A stretch of 64,000 nt of DNA from Pantoea dispersa (GTDB taxonomy: Bacteria > Pseudomonadota > Gammaproteobacteria > Enterobacterales > Enterobacteriaceae): positions 124,001 through 188,000 of the forward strand of contig NZ_SCKT01000004.1 in NCBI RefSeq assembly GCF_014155765.1, read 5' to 3'. Position numbers and translations under genes: made by a program. Shown here in pieces: positions 55,005 to 63,721 of this stretch. The notes under the pieces are model-generated. The model was not told the DNA's origin. It made no database searches and was given only the letters and a program-made list of their open reading frames with translations. Within the stretch, counting starts at the first letter, position 1. Every line of letters starts with the position of its first letter.

Positions 55005-55166
55005 TCTGTTCTCTCCGTTAAATTAAGCGTAGCGGCCCTCAGCCACCGTGTTAATGCGCGGTTAAAAATGCTTGCGCCGATGAGGAAAAAAATACGAAAT
55101 GACAGCAGTTATTGATAACGGATTGTTTTTACGTTGTCGTTCAACTTTTTTTACGGAGGGTAGGGA

Positions 55167-56075
55167 ATGCGTTTAAATCTGGAGGCGCTGCTGATTCTGG
55201 ATGCGCTCGATCGTCATGGCACCTTTGCCGCTGCGGCCGCGCGACTGTTCAAAACCGCGTCGGCGTTGAGCTATACCGTGCAGAAGATGGAGAGCGATTT
55301 AAAAATCACGCTGCTCGACCGCTCCGGCCATCGCGCCACGTTCACGCCGACCGGCCGTCTGATGCTGGAAAAAGGGCGGACGCTGCTGCGTGCGGTGAAC
55401 GAGCTGGAGCAGCAGGCGCGCTACGTGGAGAGCGGCTGGGAGAGTCTGCTGACCATCAGCGTGGATGCTTCGCTGCCGTTTAGCATCCTCACGCCGCTGA
55501 TTGACGAATTTTATCAGCAGCACCCGCACACCCAGCTGCAGTTCCGTCAGGACGTGCTGGCCGGCTGCTGGGAAGCGCTGCACTACGGCGAAGCGGACAT
55601 TGTCTTTGGCGCGGTCCAGGAACCCGCCACGCGCAAAGAGATTGTCTGCCAGCCGCTGGGCTGGCTGGAGTATGTGTTCGCTGTCGCTCCTGACCATCCG
55701 CTGGCGGCGGAGCCCGAACCGCTGCTGCGCGAACAGATTCGCCAGTATCGCGCGGTCACGGTGCATGATTCATCCCGCCACGGTGCCGGGATGGATTTAC
55801 GCGTGCTGGATGAGCAGAAGACGCTGAGCGTGCATGATTTCCCGGCCAAACTGCAGGCGCATCTTGCCGGGCTCGGCTGTGGTTATCTGCCGCTTTACCT
55901 GGCGCGCCCGCACCTGGCGAGCGGTGCGCTGGTGGCGCGCCAGCTGGACAGCGAGTGCCGGCGCGATATCGCCTATCTGGCGTGGAATGAGAGCGCCTGC
56001 GGCAACGCGGCTATCTGGTGGCGCGAGCGCCTGCCGACGCTGCCCGGCCTGAGTGACATCTACGCGCCAGCCTGA
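55167..56075 (+). CDS. LysR family transcriptional regulator
   Basis: 302 aa. N-terminal winged HTH (MRLNLEALLILDALDRHGTF, with KTASALSYTVQKMESDLKI recognition helix) and an effector-binding domain (HLAGLGCGYLPLYLARP). Close to the YhaJ-like subgroup. Divergent from the amidohydrolase and abutting the convergent MFS gene. It likely controls the amidohydrolase. Confidence 0.88.
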   Translation: MRLNLEALLILDALDRHGTFAAAAARLFKTASALSYTVQKMESDLKITLLDRSGHRATFTPTGRLMLEKGRTLLRAVNELEQQARYVESGWESLLTISVDASLPFSILTPLIDEFYQQHPHTQLQFRQDVLAGCWEALHYGEADIVFGAVQEPATRKEIVCQPLGWLEYVFAVAPDHPLAAEPEPLLREQIRQYRAVTVHDSSRHGAGMDLRVLDEQKTLSVHDFPAKLQAHLAGLGCGYLPLYLARPHLASGALVARQLDSECRRDIAYLAWNESACGNAAIWWRERLPTLPGLSDIYAPA

Positions 56076-57665
56076 TCACAGCGCAATATGATGGCTGACC
56101 TGCGGGGGTTCATCACCCTGATGGAACTGCAGTACCGCCTGCTGTAACTCAGCATCGGCGCGCGAGACGCGCTGGTGCTGACGCAAATGCTCCTGCCATG
56201 ACTCCACCATAAACCACTCCAGCAGCGCCCCGGCATCGTCGGTCTGCTCCATTAATCCCCACGCATAGGCACCGTCACGGCGTCGCGCCTGCGCCAGTTT
56301 GTGCATGGCGTGCTGGAAAGCGGCGCGATCGGCCTGGGGAACACGGTAGCGAATCTGGATCAGTACGGCGCCACGGCGGATATCCACCGCATCGCTCACC
56401 ACTGGTTCAGCCCAGTGCTGCGCTGGCTGCAGATCCGCTTCGCCCGCCGGCAGCGCCAGCCGTTTTGCCAGCAGCGCCGTGATGAGCAGCGCCGCGCCGG
56501 CCAGCATCAGCGTTGGTGCCAGGCCCATGTGCTGGGCGATCAGCCCCCAGGCCAGACTGCCACCCGCCAGCGTGCCGTTGAACACCATCAGATAGACCGC
56601 CAGCCCGCGACCGCGCACCCAGTCGGGCAGCACCGCCTGCGCCACGCCGTTGAGGGTCGTCAGCGCGATGATCCAGCCGGTGCCCAGTACCAGCATCAGC
56701 AGCAGCGCCAGCCACTGCGGCGGACTGAGCGACAGCGCCACCATGACCAGCGCGCTGAGCACGGCGGAGAGCAGCATCAGTCCATCATGGCTCAGCCGGG
56801 CACGCAGGCGCGGCAGCAGCAGCGCGCCGGCAATGGCACCGGCACCGACGGCCCCAAGCAGCAAGCCATAAAAGCCCGCGCTGCCGTGCAGCATGGTGCG
56901 CGCCACCAGCGGCAGCAGTGCCCAGATGGCACTGGCGAAGGCAAAATACAGCGCGGCGCGCAACAGTACGCGATGCAGTTCGCGGCTGGCTTTCACATAG
57001 CGCAGCCCGGCGCGGAAAGCGCCAAAGAAGTGCTCATTCAGCGCGGTAGCGGCTTTCGCCGGACGTTTCCACCACAGCAGCGCGGCGATGACGAAAAAAT
57101 AACTGGCGACATCGGCACCGTAAGCGGCCATAGCACCTAAACTTGCCAGCAGCAGGCCGCCGGTAGCCGGTCCAATCGCCCGGGCGATATTGATGCCCAG
57201 CGAGTTGAGCGCGACGGCATTTTTCAGCTCATGACGGGGTACCAGCTCCGGCACGATGGCCTGCCATGCCGGACCGAACAGCGCCGCGCCGACGCCGCCG
57301 ACAAAGGTCAGGCCGATCAGCCATTCAACGGTGAGCCAGTGGTTGTGCGACAGCAGCAGTAGCGTGCCGCTGACGCTGGCCATCAGCAGCTGCACCACAA
57401 TCAGCAGGCGGCGGCGGTCAACAATATCTGACAGCACGCCGGCCGGCAGCGCCAGCAGAAATACCGGCAGCGTGGCGGCGGTTTGCATCAGCGCGACGGC
57501 GGTTGGGTTATCCGACAGTCCGGTAATCAGCCAGGCGCTGGCGACGTCACGGATAAAGCTACCGGTATTGCCGAGCACCGAAGCGGTCCAGATCACGGCG
57601 AAAAGCCCGTAGGCGAAAGGGGAAAACGCGCCGCTGCGCGCTGTTTGTGGATGTGGCTGGTTCAT
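56076..57665 (-). CDS. MFS_3 family exporter with C-terminal ABM-like domain
   Basis: 529 aa from the ATG at 57665 (AGGA upstream). Twelve membrane helices over about 15-415 with EntS-type signatures (GNTGSFIRDVASAWL; FGPAWQAIVPELV; NSLGINIARAIGPA). The last 100 residues form a soluble ferredoxin-like barrel resembling antibiotic-biosynthesis monooxygenases (IQIRYRVPQADRAAFQHAM; WFMVESWQEHLRQH). Predicted exporter of a small hydrophobic compound. Divergent from an alpha/beta hydrolase, with a large inverted repeat in the shared promoter region. Confidence 0.82.
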   Translation of the reverse strand: MNQPHPQTARSGAFSPFAYGLFAVIWTASVLGNTGSFIRDVASAWLITGLSDNPTAVALMQTAATLPVFLLALPAGVLSDIVDRRRLLIVVQLLMASVSGTLLLLSHNHWLTVEWLIGLTFVGGVGAALFGPAWQAIVPELVPRHELKNAVALNSLGINIARAIGPATGGLLLASLGAMAAYGADVASYFFVIAALLWWKRPAKAATALNEHFFGAFRAGLRYVKASRELHRVLLRAALYFAFASAIWALLPLVARTMLHGSAGFYGLLLGAVGAGAIAGALLLPRLRARLSHDGLMLLSAVLSALVMVALSLSPPQWLALLLMLVLGTGWIIALTTLNGVAQAVLPDWVRGRGLAVYLMVFNGTLAGGSLAWGLIAQHMGLAPTLMLAGAALLITALLAKRLALPAGEADLQPAQHWAEPVVSDAVDIRRGAVLIQIRYRVPQADRAAFQHAMHKLAQARRRDGAYAWGLMEQTDDAGALLEWFMVESWQEHLRQHQRVSRADAELQQAVLQFHQGDEPPQVSHHIAL

Positions 57666-57740
57666 CAGGCTGTTCCTGTCAGTGTGCGATGAGAGCACGA
57701 TACGAAGCTCGCCCGTCAGGAGATAGCGGAAAAAATCGGC

Positions 57741-57796
57741 CAACTTGTACAAGGATTTTTGACGGCAGGGCTTAGCAAAAATCTTTGCACAAGTTG
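57741..57796. promoter_or_regulatory. Large inverted-repeat operator between exporter and hydrolase
   Basis: Two 21-bp arms (57741-57761, 57776-57796; 19 of 21 complementary) separated by 14 bp. Each arm carries its own small dyad CTTGTACAAG or TTTGCACAAG, as if two dimers bind facing each other. The regulator is not identified; none is encoded next to it apart from the LysR gene beyond the exporter. Confidence 0.65.
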
Positions 57797-57881
57797 TCAA
57801 AATCTCTGCTTTAGGTTTTTCCAGCATCCCGCGCTAGTTTGATTGCCAGACACAACATCACTGACTAACGGAGAAAAAAAC

Positions 57882-58703
57882 ATGAGCACATTCAAGACTA
57901 AAGACGGCGTAAACCTGTACTTCAAAGACTGGGGCAAGGGGCAGCCGGTGCTGTTCAGCCACGGCTGGCCGCTGGATGCCGATATGTGGGACAGCCAGCT
58001 CAACTTCCTCGCCGAGCGCGGCTATCGCGTCATCGCGTTTGACCGCCGCGGCTTTGGTCGCTCCGATCAGCCGTGGGAAGGCTACGATTACGACACTTTT
58101 GCCGACGATATTCACGGCCTGATCGAGCACCTGCAGCTGGATGAGGTGACGCTGGTGGGCTTCTCGATGGGCGGCGGGGATGTGTCACGCTACATCGGTC
58201 GTTATGGTACCGCGAAAGTGAAAGGACTGGTGCTGCTGGGCGCCGTTACCCCGATTTTTGGTAAAACCGACGATCACCCGGAAGGGGTGGAATCAGCGGT
58301 GTTTGACGGGATCAAAGCGGGTTTGCTGAAGGATCGTGCGCAGTTTATCAAAGAGTTCGCCACGCCGTTTTACGGCACCAACGCGGGCCAGACGGTTTCC
58401 GATGGTGTGCTGACGCAGACGCTGAACATTGCGCTGCTGGCGTCGCTGAAAGGTACACTGGATTGTGTGACCGCGTTCTCTGAGACGGATTTCCGTGCGG
58501 ATATTGCCAAAGTGGATGTGCCGACGCTGGTGATCCACGGCAGTAACGACCAGGTGGTGCCGTTTGAAGCCACCGGCAAGCTGGTGCATGAGATGATTGC
58601 GGGTTCGCAGCTGAAAGTGTATGAGAACGGCCCGCACGGTTTTGCGGTGACGCATCAGGACCAGCTGAATGCGGATCTGCTGGCGTTTTTGCAGGGGAAT
58701 TAA
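57882..58703 (+). CDS. Alpha/beta hydrolase (non-heme chloroperoxidase/arylesterase-like)
   Basis: 273 aa from the ATG at 57882 with CGGAGA upstream. Alpha/beta fold with FSHGWPLDADMWD oxyanion region, nucleophile elbow GFSMGGG, acid in HGSNDQVVP, and catalytic His in GPHGFAVTH. Cofactor-free haloperoxidase-like proteins act mainly as esterases or perhydrolases. No signal peptide. Divergent from the MFS exporter. Confidence 0.9.
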   Translation: MSTFKTKDGVNLYFKDWGKGQPVLFSHGWPLDADMWDSQLNFLAERGYRVIAFDRRGFGRSDQPWEGYDYDTFADDIHGLIEHLQLDEVTLVGFSMGGGDVSRYIGRYGTAKVKGLVLLGAVTPIFGKTDDHPEGVESAVFDGIKAGLLKDRAQFIKEFATPFYGTNAGQTVSDGVLTQTLNIALLASLKGTLDCVTAFSETDFRADIAKVDVPTLVIHGSNDQVVPFEATGKLVHEMIAGSQLKVYENGPHGFAVTHQDQLNADLLAFLQGN

Positions 58704-58721
58704 GGGGGAGTGCGTTTTTTC

Positions 58722-58866
58722 CCCCTCACCCTAACCCTCTCCCGCACGCGGGAGAGGGGACCGATCGAGCGGGGGATTGGCTCTTGAATTAACCTGGGCT
58801 ATCTCAGTCCTGCATATGGCAGCGTTTCCCTCTCCCGGTGGGAGAGGGCCAGGGTGAGGGCATCAG
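58722..58866. repeat. Second copy of the MITE-like inverted-repeat element
   Basis: The same termini as 18448-18666: CCCTCACCCTAACCCTCTCC at the left and GGGAGAGGGCCAGGGTGAGG then GCATCAG at the right; the shorter interior (145 bp) differs except for a GATCGAGC stretch near the left arm. Lies between the hydrolase and treF, which converge. Confidence 0.7.
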
Positions 58867-58905
58867 GCCGCAGTATCCCGTCTGCTACCATACCCAACCG
58901 CATTA

Positions 58906-60564
58906 TCAGTCCGCCAGCAAATGCCCGTACATCGCCAGCAGGCGACGGGTGACGCCGTTGGTCCAGCCGAAGCCGTCCTGTAGCGGATACTCACCGCCGC
59001 CGCCCGGGCGGGCGCGATCGCCGCTGATATCGTACTTCTCTACCAGCTTATGGTGCAGCGAATAGAAATTCTTCACCGTGGTCAGCCAGTTGACCGCAAT
59101 CTCCGTTGCCAGCGTCTCTTCACCGTAGTTATTCAGTCCGACCACCGCCATCCACTGTAGCGGTGCCCAGCCGTTGGGTTTATCCCACTGCTCGCCGCTC
59201 TCCACCATGGAGGTCACCAGCCCGCCCTGCGTCAGCAGCAGCTGGCGCAGCGCCACCGCCTGCAGATGCGCCTGTTCCGGTGATGCCAGCCCCAGGAACA
59301 GCGGTACCACCGCCGCTGCGGTAAAGGCACCAAAGCGTTCACGTCGCCAGTCGTAGTCGCGGTACACGCCAGCGGTGTTGTCCCACAGATAGCGATGAAT
59401 CGCCTGCTTGCGCGCATCCGCTTTCTTCTGCCACGCCAGGCCGGTGAGTTCTTCGCCCTTCGCGTGCGCCAGCGTCGAGATCATCAGCTCCAGCTTGTAG
59501 AGAAACGCATTCAGATCCACCGGAATAAACTGGGTGGTGCGAATGCTGGCCAGACGCTGCGGATCGCGCAACCAGCGCGAAGAGTAATCCCAGCCGGAAG
59601 CGGCACCGGCGCGCAGATCGCGATAGACCTCGCTGGCCGGGCGACGCGATTTGCTGGCGGTTTCCACATCTTCCATCCACGACTCATCGCGCGGCGTGTC
59701 GCGATCGTCCCAGTAGCGGTTGAGCAGCGAACCATCCGGCATGCGCACCACGTGGCGATAGGCCTGGTGCGGCATCAGCTCGCCAGCCCCGTCCATCCAG
59801 AACTGATACTCTTTCATCAACTGGTCAAGATAGCGCTTCGCGCCGCGAATGCCGTCCTCTTCAAACAGCTCGACCATCAGCGCGAACACCGGCGGCTGCG
59901 AGCGGCTGAGGTAATAGGTACGGTTGCCATTCGGCACGTGACCGTAGTTATCAATCAGCCAGGCGAAGTTGTCCGCCATATGACGCAGCAGATCGTCGCG
60001 GCCCGCTTCGGCCAGTCCCAGCATGCTGAAGTAGGAGTCCCAGTAATACGTTTCACCAAAACGCCCGCCGGGCACCACGTAAGGCTTCGGCAGCGGCAGC
60101 AGCGACGAATGCGGTAAATGCTGCTGCGGCATTTTGGTTAACACTGGCCACAGATCGTCAATATGTTCCGTCAGGGTTTTATCCGGATTGGAAACATAAA
60201 AACTCTCATTGACCTGCGGTAAATAAAAATGCTCATGGACAAATTTTTCCAGGTCAAACTCCGCCGAGCGTTTGCGGCGGCGGTAGCGGATTAAAATATC
60301 CAGCGGATCGAATTTAGGCGCGCAGTCCGGAAACGTTTTGCTGTCGGCAAAAATACGTGACGTCTGTACGTGCTCAAACAGCTCCAGATAGCGATCGGCA
60401 GGCGTCAGCGCATCAGGCGCAGGCAGGCCTTCAATCAGCTCGGGTTCCGGCTCCGAATCCTGCATACCTTCGCGGATAAACTCGTGAGGATCGTATTGAT
60501 ACCCCAGATCAGCATGGGCTTCGTGTTCTCCGAAAGCTTGACGTTGCTGGTGGTTAGTATTAAT
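58906..60564 (-). CDS. treF: Cytoplasmic trehalase, apparent AUU start
   Basis: 552 aa when started at ATT 60564; E. coli TreF is 549. GH37 motifs [28 protein letters not shown] and [17 protein letters not shown] are intact; the enzyme hydrolyses trehalose to glucose. The first in-frame ATG (60465) would delete 33 conserved residues: upstream codons encode an N-terminus ([11 protein letters not shown]) that aligns with E. coli DLCYELDPYEL without gaps, and ATT aligns exactly with E. coli Met1. AGGAGG lies five bases before that ATT, and no ATG, GTG or TTG occurs between the upstream stop and 60465. Confidence 0.88.
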   Translation of the reverse strand: MNTNHQQRQAFGEHEAHADLGYQYDPHEFIREGMQDSEPEPELIEGLPAPDALTPADRYLELFEHVQTSRIFADSKTFPDCAPKFDPLDILIRYRRRKRSAEFDLEKFVHEHFYLPQVNESFYVSNPDKTLTEHIDDLWPVLTKMPQQHLPHSSLLPLPKPYVVPGGRFGETYYWDSYFSMLGLAEAGRDDLLRHMADNFAWLIDNYGHVPNGNRTYYLSRSQPPVFALMVELFEEDGIRGAKRYLDQLMKEYQFWMDGAGELMPHQAYRHVVRMPDGSLLNRYWDDRDTPRDESWMEDVETASKSRRPASEVYRDLRAGAASGWDYSSRWLRDPQRLASIRTTQFIPVDLNAFLYKLELMISTLAHAKGEELTGLAWQKKADARKQAIHRYLWDNTAGVYRDYDWRRERFGAFTAAAVVPLFLGLASPEQAHLQAVALRQLLLTQGGLVTSMVESGEQWDKPNGWAPLQWMAVVGLNNYGEETLATEIAVNWLTTVKNFYSLHHKLVEKYDISGDRARPGGGGEYPLQDGFGWTNGVTRRLLAMYGHLLAD

Positions 60565-60866
60565 AGCGGCCTCCTGAAATTGCCTGGTTGCTCAAAGGAC
60601 AAATTATAGATCTCTGACCCGATGAGACAACAATGCGAAATATCTATGAACGTAATAAATCTTGTCGATTGATCGGCTATTTAAGGCTTTTTTCAGCGAA
60701 TACAACGTCCTATATTTCAGGAATTGAAAGCAGTGTTTCAGATGAAGCTTTAAATAAGTGAACAGAATTATCTGTAAATAAGAAAATCGTCAGTGATGAC
60801 GGCAAAAAAGCGGGAAGAGGTTGATCATTTGATGGCAAACGAGACGGGGAAAAAAGGGCTTTTCGT
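60565..60866. other. Intergenic region upstream of treF
   Basis: About 300 bp, AT-rich near treF (60600-60790), presumably its promoter. A short ORF on the plus strand here (start 60793) runs antisense into qorB and is not credible. Nothing else recognised. Confidence 0.4.
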
Positions 60867-60901
60867 CGCCCTCACCCCGGATTTCACCGCAGGTGAGGGC
60901 G
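60867..60901 (-). terminator. Hairpin terminator of qorB, related to the dispersed repeat
   Basis: Perfect 10-bp stem CGCCCTCACC/GGTGAGGGCG (60867-60876, 60892-60901) with a 15-nt loop. On the minus strand a CCCTTTTTT run follows about 12 nt later. Its GGTGAGGGC-GCCATCAG edge resembles the ends of the two larger elements. Confidence 0.6.
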
Positions 60902-60912
60902 CCATCAGCGCC

Positions 60913-61767
60913 TTACTTTGCCAGCGTGGCCTTAATTACCGCGGCGAACGGTGTGGTCGGGCGGCCAATGAGTTTGCTGAGCGTGTGGCTGTTGTCGAAC
61001 AGGGCACCCTGAGCGGCACCGGCGTCGGAATCCGCCAGCAGTTCGGCCAGCGGCGCGGGTAAGCCGGCTCCGATTAGCGCCGCGCTGAATTCCGCAGGCG
61101 GCAGGTTAACGTACTCCACCTGTTCGCCGGACTGGCGGGCAATCTCCGCACTGAATTCTGCCAGCGTATAGCTGTCATCGCCGGCCAGTTCGTACACTTT
61201 GCCGGCCTGATCGTCACGGCTGATTACCTCTGCCGCCGCGGCAGCATAATCCTCGCGCGCCGCCGACGCGATGCGCCCGTTGCCCGCCGCGCCGATAAAG
61301 GCATGATGCGCTAACGCCGGTGCGATGCTGGCCGCATAGTTTTCGCTGTACCAGCCGTTACGCAGCAGGGCATAAGGGATGCCTGAAGCCTGCAGCAGCG
61401 CTTCGGTGGCGCGGTGTTCGACGCCCAGACCCAGCGGCGAGGTATCGGCATGCAGCAGACTGGTATACGCGATAAATGACACGCCTGCCGCTTTGGCGGC
61501 ATCAATCACCGCCCGGTGCTGGGCTTCGCGCTGGCCCACTTCGCTGGAGGAGATCAGCAGCACTTTCTGCACGCCGGCAAAGGCGCCCTGCAGCGTCTGT
61601 GGCTGGTTGTAATCTGCGGTACGCAGCGCGACGCCGAGCGCCTGCAGGTCCTGCGCCTTTTCCGGTGAACGTACTACCGCGATGATCTCGCTGGCCGGTA
61701 CTTTCTTCAGCAAGGCATTAATCACTAAACGACCCAGTTGGCCAGTGGCTCCGGTAATCGCAATCAT
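60913..61767 (-). CDS. qorB: NAD(P)H:quinone oxidoreductase QorB
   Basis: 284 aa (E. coli YtfG/QorB 286). Atypical short-chain dehydrogenase of the NmrA group: MIAITGATGQLGRLV nucleotide-binding start, YTSLLHADTS, LRNGWYSENY. Reduces quinones with NADPH. Divergent from the HxlR regulator ytfH as in E. coli, with a nested dyad between them. Confidence 0.93.
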   Translation of the reverse strand: MIAITGATGQLGRLVINALLKKVPASEIIAVVRSPEKAQDLQALGVALRTADYNQPQTLQGAFAGVQKVLLISSSEVGQREAQHRAVIDAAKAAGVSFIAYTSLLHADTSPLGLGVEHRATEALLQASGIPYALLRNGWYSENYAASIAPALAHHAFIGAAGNGRIASAAREDYAAAAAEVISRDDQAGKVYELAGDDSYTLAEFSAEIARQSGEQVEYVNLPPAEFSAALIGAGLPAPLAELLADSDAGAAQGALFDNSHTLSKLIGRPTTPFAAVIKATLAK

Positions 61768-61813
61768 GGTGTTTTTCCTCAGGTTGAACTGGTATGGAAA
61801 CAGCCTACGAGAT

Positions 61814-61852
61814 AAACTAACTTTTAGTAAGTACTTACAGATTTGTTAGTTT
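61814..61852. promoter_or_regulatory. Nested dyad operator between qorB and ytfH
   Basis: Perfect palindrome GTAAGTACTTAC (61827-61838) flanked by AAACTAAC (61814-61821) and GTTAGTTT (61845-61852), nearly co-centred. GTAAGTACTTAC resembles the TACT-AGTA half-sites bound by HxlR-type redox regulators. Confidence 0.6.
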
Positions 61853-61868
61853 GAGCGGAGTGATGTAA

Positions 61869-62240
61869 ATGGCTGAAAACCTGAGTGATAAATTTTCCCG
61901 TGGTGAATTGCTCAATGTGAACTGCCCGTCACGTGAGGTGTTAAAACGGATTACCAGCCGCTGGAGTGTGCTGGTGTTACTGGCGCTGCGTGCTGAGACG
62001 CTGCGCTTCAGCGAACTGCGCCGCCGGATTGGTGGCATCAGTGAACGCATGCTGGCGCAGACGCTGCGCTACATGGAAGAGGATGGCTTCATTGAGCGTA
62101 TCGCCTATGAAGTGGTGCCGCCGCACGTGGAGTACCGGTTGACGGCGCTGGGCCATGAGGTGGAAGGGCAGGTCATCGGCCTCGCCGACTGGCTGGAAAG
62201 CAATGTCCACCGCATCATTAAAGCGCCGCAGACAGCGTGA
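61869..62240 (+). CDS. ytfH: HxlR family regulator YtfH
   Basis: 123 aa (E. coli 126). Winged HTH HxlR domain with a single conserved N-terminal Cys in LLNVNCPSREV, the likely redox-sensing residue, then SRWSVLVLLAL and SERMLAQTLRYMEEDGFIER. Probable repressor of qorB and itself. Confidence 0.92.
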   Translation: MAENLSDKFSRGELLNVNCPSREVLKRITSRWSVLVLLALRAETLRFSELRRRIGGISERMLAQTLRYMEEDGFIERIAYEVVPPHVEYRLTALGHEVEGQVIGLADWLESNVHRIIKAPQTA

Positions 62241-62262
62241 GTGCCGTCGCGGCGCGCCAGGC

Positions 62263-63153
62263 TCAGGCGTGCAAATATTTCTCAAACCAGCCGAGTGTGC
62301 GACCCCATGCCAGTTCTGCGGCAGCTTTGTCATAGCGTGGCGTTGAGTCGTTGTGAAAGCCGTGATTCACGCCGGGATAAATATACGCTTCATAGGTTTT
62401 GTGGCTGGCTTGCAGGGCGGCTTCATAGGCTGGCCAGCCTTCGTTGATGCCTTTATCCAGCGCGGCATAGTGCAGCAGCAGCGGCGCCTGAATGCGCGCC
62501 ACATCTTCCGCTTTTGGCTGGCGGCCGTAGAACGGCACGGCGCAGGCCAGCTCAGGAAACGCCACTGCCGCCGCATTGGCCACGCCGCCGCCATAACAGA
62601 AGCCGGTGATGCCGACCTTGCCGTTCCCCTCGGGATGCTGCATCAGGAAATCGACCGCCGCGAAGAAATCGTTCATCAGTTTGGTCGGGTCGACTTTGGC
62701 CTGCATCGCACGGCCCTCTTCATCATTGCCCGGATAGCCGCCCAGCGAACTTAAGCCATCCGGCGCCAGCGCAACATAGCCCGCTTTGGCGACCCGTCTT
62801 GCCACGTCTTCAATGTAAGGATTCAGGCCGCGATTCTCGTGTACCACCACCACGGCACCCAGCTTGCCGCTGGCATGAGTCGGGCGCACCCGATAAGCGC
62901 GTACCTCGCCATGTCCCTGGGGCGACGGGTAGTGAATGTATTCGGCGTTGATATCAGGATCGGTAAACGACACCTGCTCTGCCAGCGCATAATTGGGGCT
63001 CATGGCGCTGAGCAGGGTGGCTCCGGTCATGCCGGCGATGGTGAACTTCGCGGCCAGCGAGAGAAACTCGCGCTTGCTGATGCGACCGTGCGCATAGTAG
63101 TCATAAAGCTCAAGCAGTTCCTGGGGAAAATCCTGGGCGGTAAGACGGGTCAT
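62263..63153 (-). CDS. Dienelactone hydrolase family protein (YghX-like)
   Basis: 296 aa. N-terminal stretch ISKREFLSLAAKFTIAGMTG looks like a Tat signal but with KR instead of RR, so export is uncertain. Dienelactone hydrolase triad: Cys in GFCYGGG, Asp in AALDKGIN, His in NHGFHND. Resembles E. coli YghX, which is broken in many strains; this copy is full length. Substrate unknown. Confidence 0.85.
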   Translation of the reverse strand: MTRLTAQDFPQELLELYDYYAHGRISKREFLSLAAKFTIAGMTGATLLSAMSPNYALAEQVSFTDPDINAEYIHYPSPQGHGEVRAYRVRPTHASGKLGAVVVVHENRGLNPYIEDVARRVAKAGYVALAPDGLSSLGGYPGNDEEGRAMQAKVDPTKLMNDFFAAVDFLMQHPEGNGKVGITGFCYGGGVANAAAVAFPELACAVPFYGRQPKAEDVARIQAPLLLHYAALDKGINEGWPAYEAALQASHKTYEAYIYPGVNHGFHNDSTPRYDKAAAELAWGRTLGWFEKYLHA

Positions 63154-63540
63154 AACCTCTCCTTCGCTGATTAACCGGACTGTGCCGCTTTAACAAAGCA
63201 CAGCCTGACGCCGCTGGCAAATGCCATGCCCCAGCGGGTTAATGCGCGATGGCTCACAGAATGTCACCGAAAGGCAGCAAATTAATTTCTTTTTGGTCTA
63301 TAAAAATTATCTTTTAATTAACAAACTTTCTTTCTGGCGACTGTGCAGGAAATTTTACAGCGTAACGTGACGGTGCGGTCCTCTGCCGTTTTGTCTTGCG
63401 CAGTAATTAACAGCTAAATTAGCCAGTTACCAAATTAACGCCTTTTCCTCTCGCTGTGCTTAATAACAAGATTGTCACAATAAATCACGGGCTTTAACCT
63501 TAACTTAGTGATTTTAAACAAGTAGTTTCTGGTGAAAACA
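63154..63540. other. AT-rich upstream region of the oxidase gene
   Basis: A long AT-rich stretch between the dienelactone hydrolase and the oxidase gene. It contains TGTCACAATAAATCAC (about 63473-63488), weakly CRP/FNR-like. No ORF is credible. Confidence 0.4.
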
Positions 63541-63554
63541 ATGATCGAAATCAA
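63541..63554 (+). promoter_or_regulatory. FNR-like box upstream of the cytochrome bd-type oxidase gene
   Basis: ATGATCGAAATCAA matches the FNR consensus TTGAT-N4-ATCAA at all but one position. A possible -10 TATAGT lies at 63565-63570, placing the box inside the core promoter, which would suit repression. Confidence 0.5.
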
Positions 63555-63721
63555 AAAATACTGTTATAGTTTTAGCCATTCCCACTGTTTCTTTTTGTTC
63601 TCGCCGCTTGCCTTACAATTGGCGTGAATCTCTTCCGACGTCACGAAATAATAATTTTGTGCGTCAAATTTGTTAATTATAAGTAAAAATTCGGTGCAAT
63701 CTTGTGGCAAAGAGGTAAGCA

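Noticed and set aside
60793-61062. Plus-strand ORF of 89 codons upstream of and antisense to qorB
   Set aside because: Overlaps the terminator hairpin and the qorB 3' end; no family resemblance and composition of an antisense shadow.
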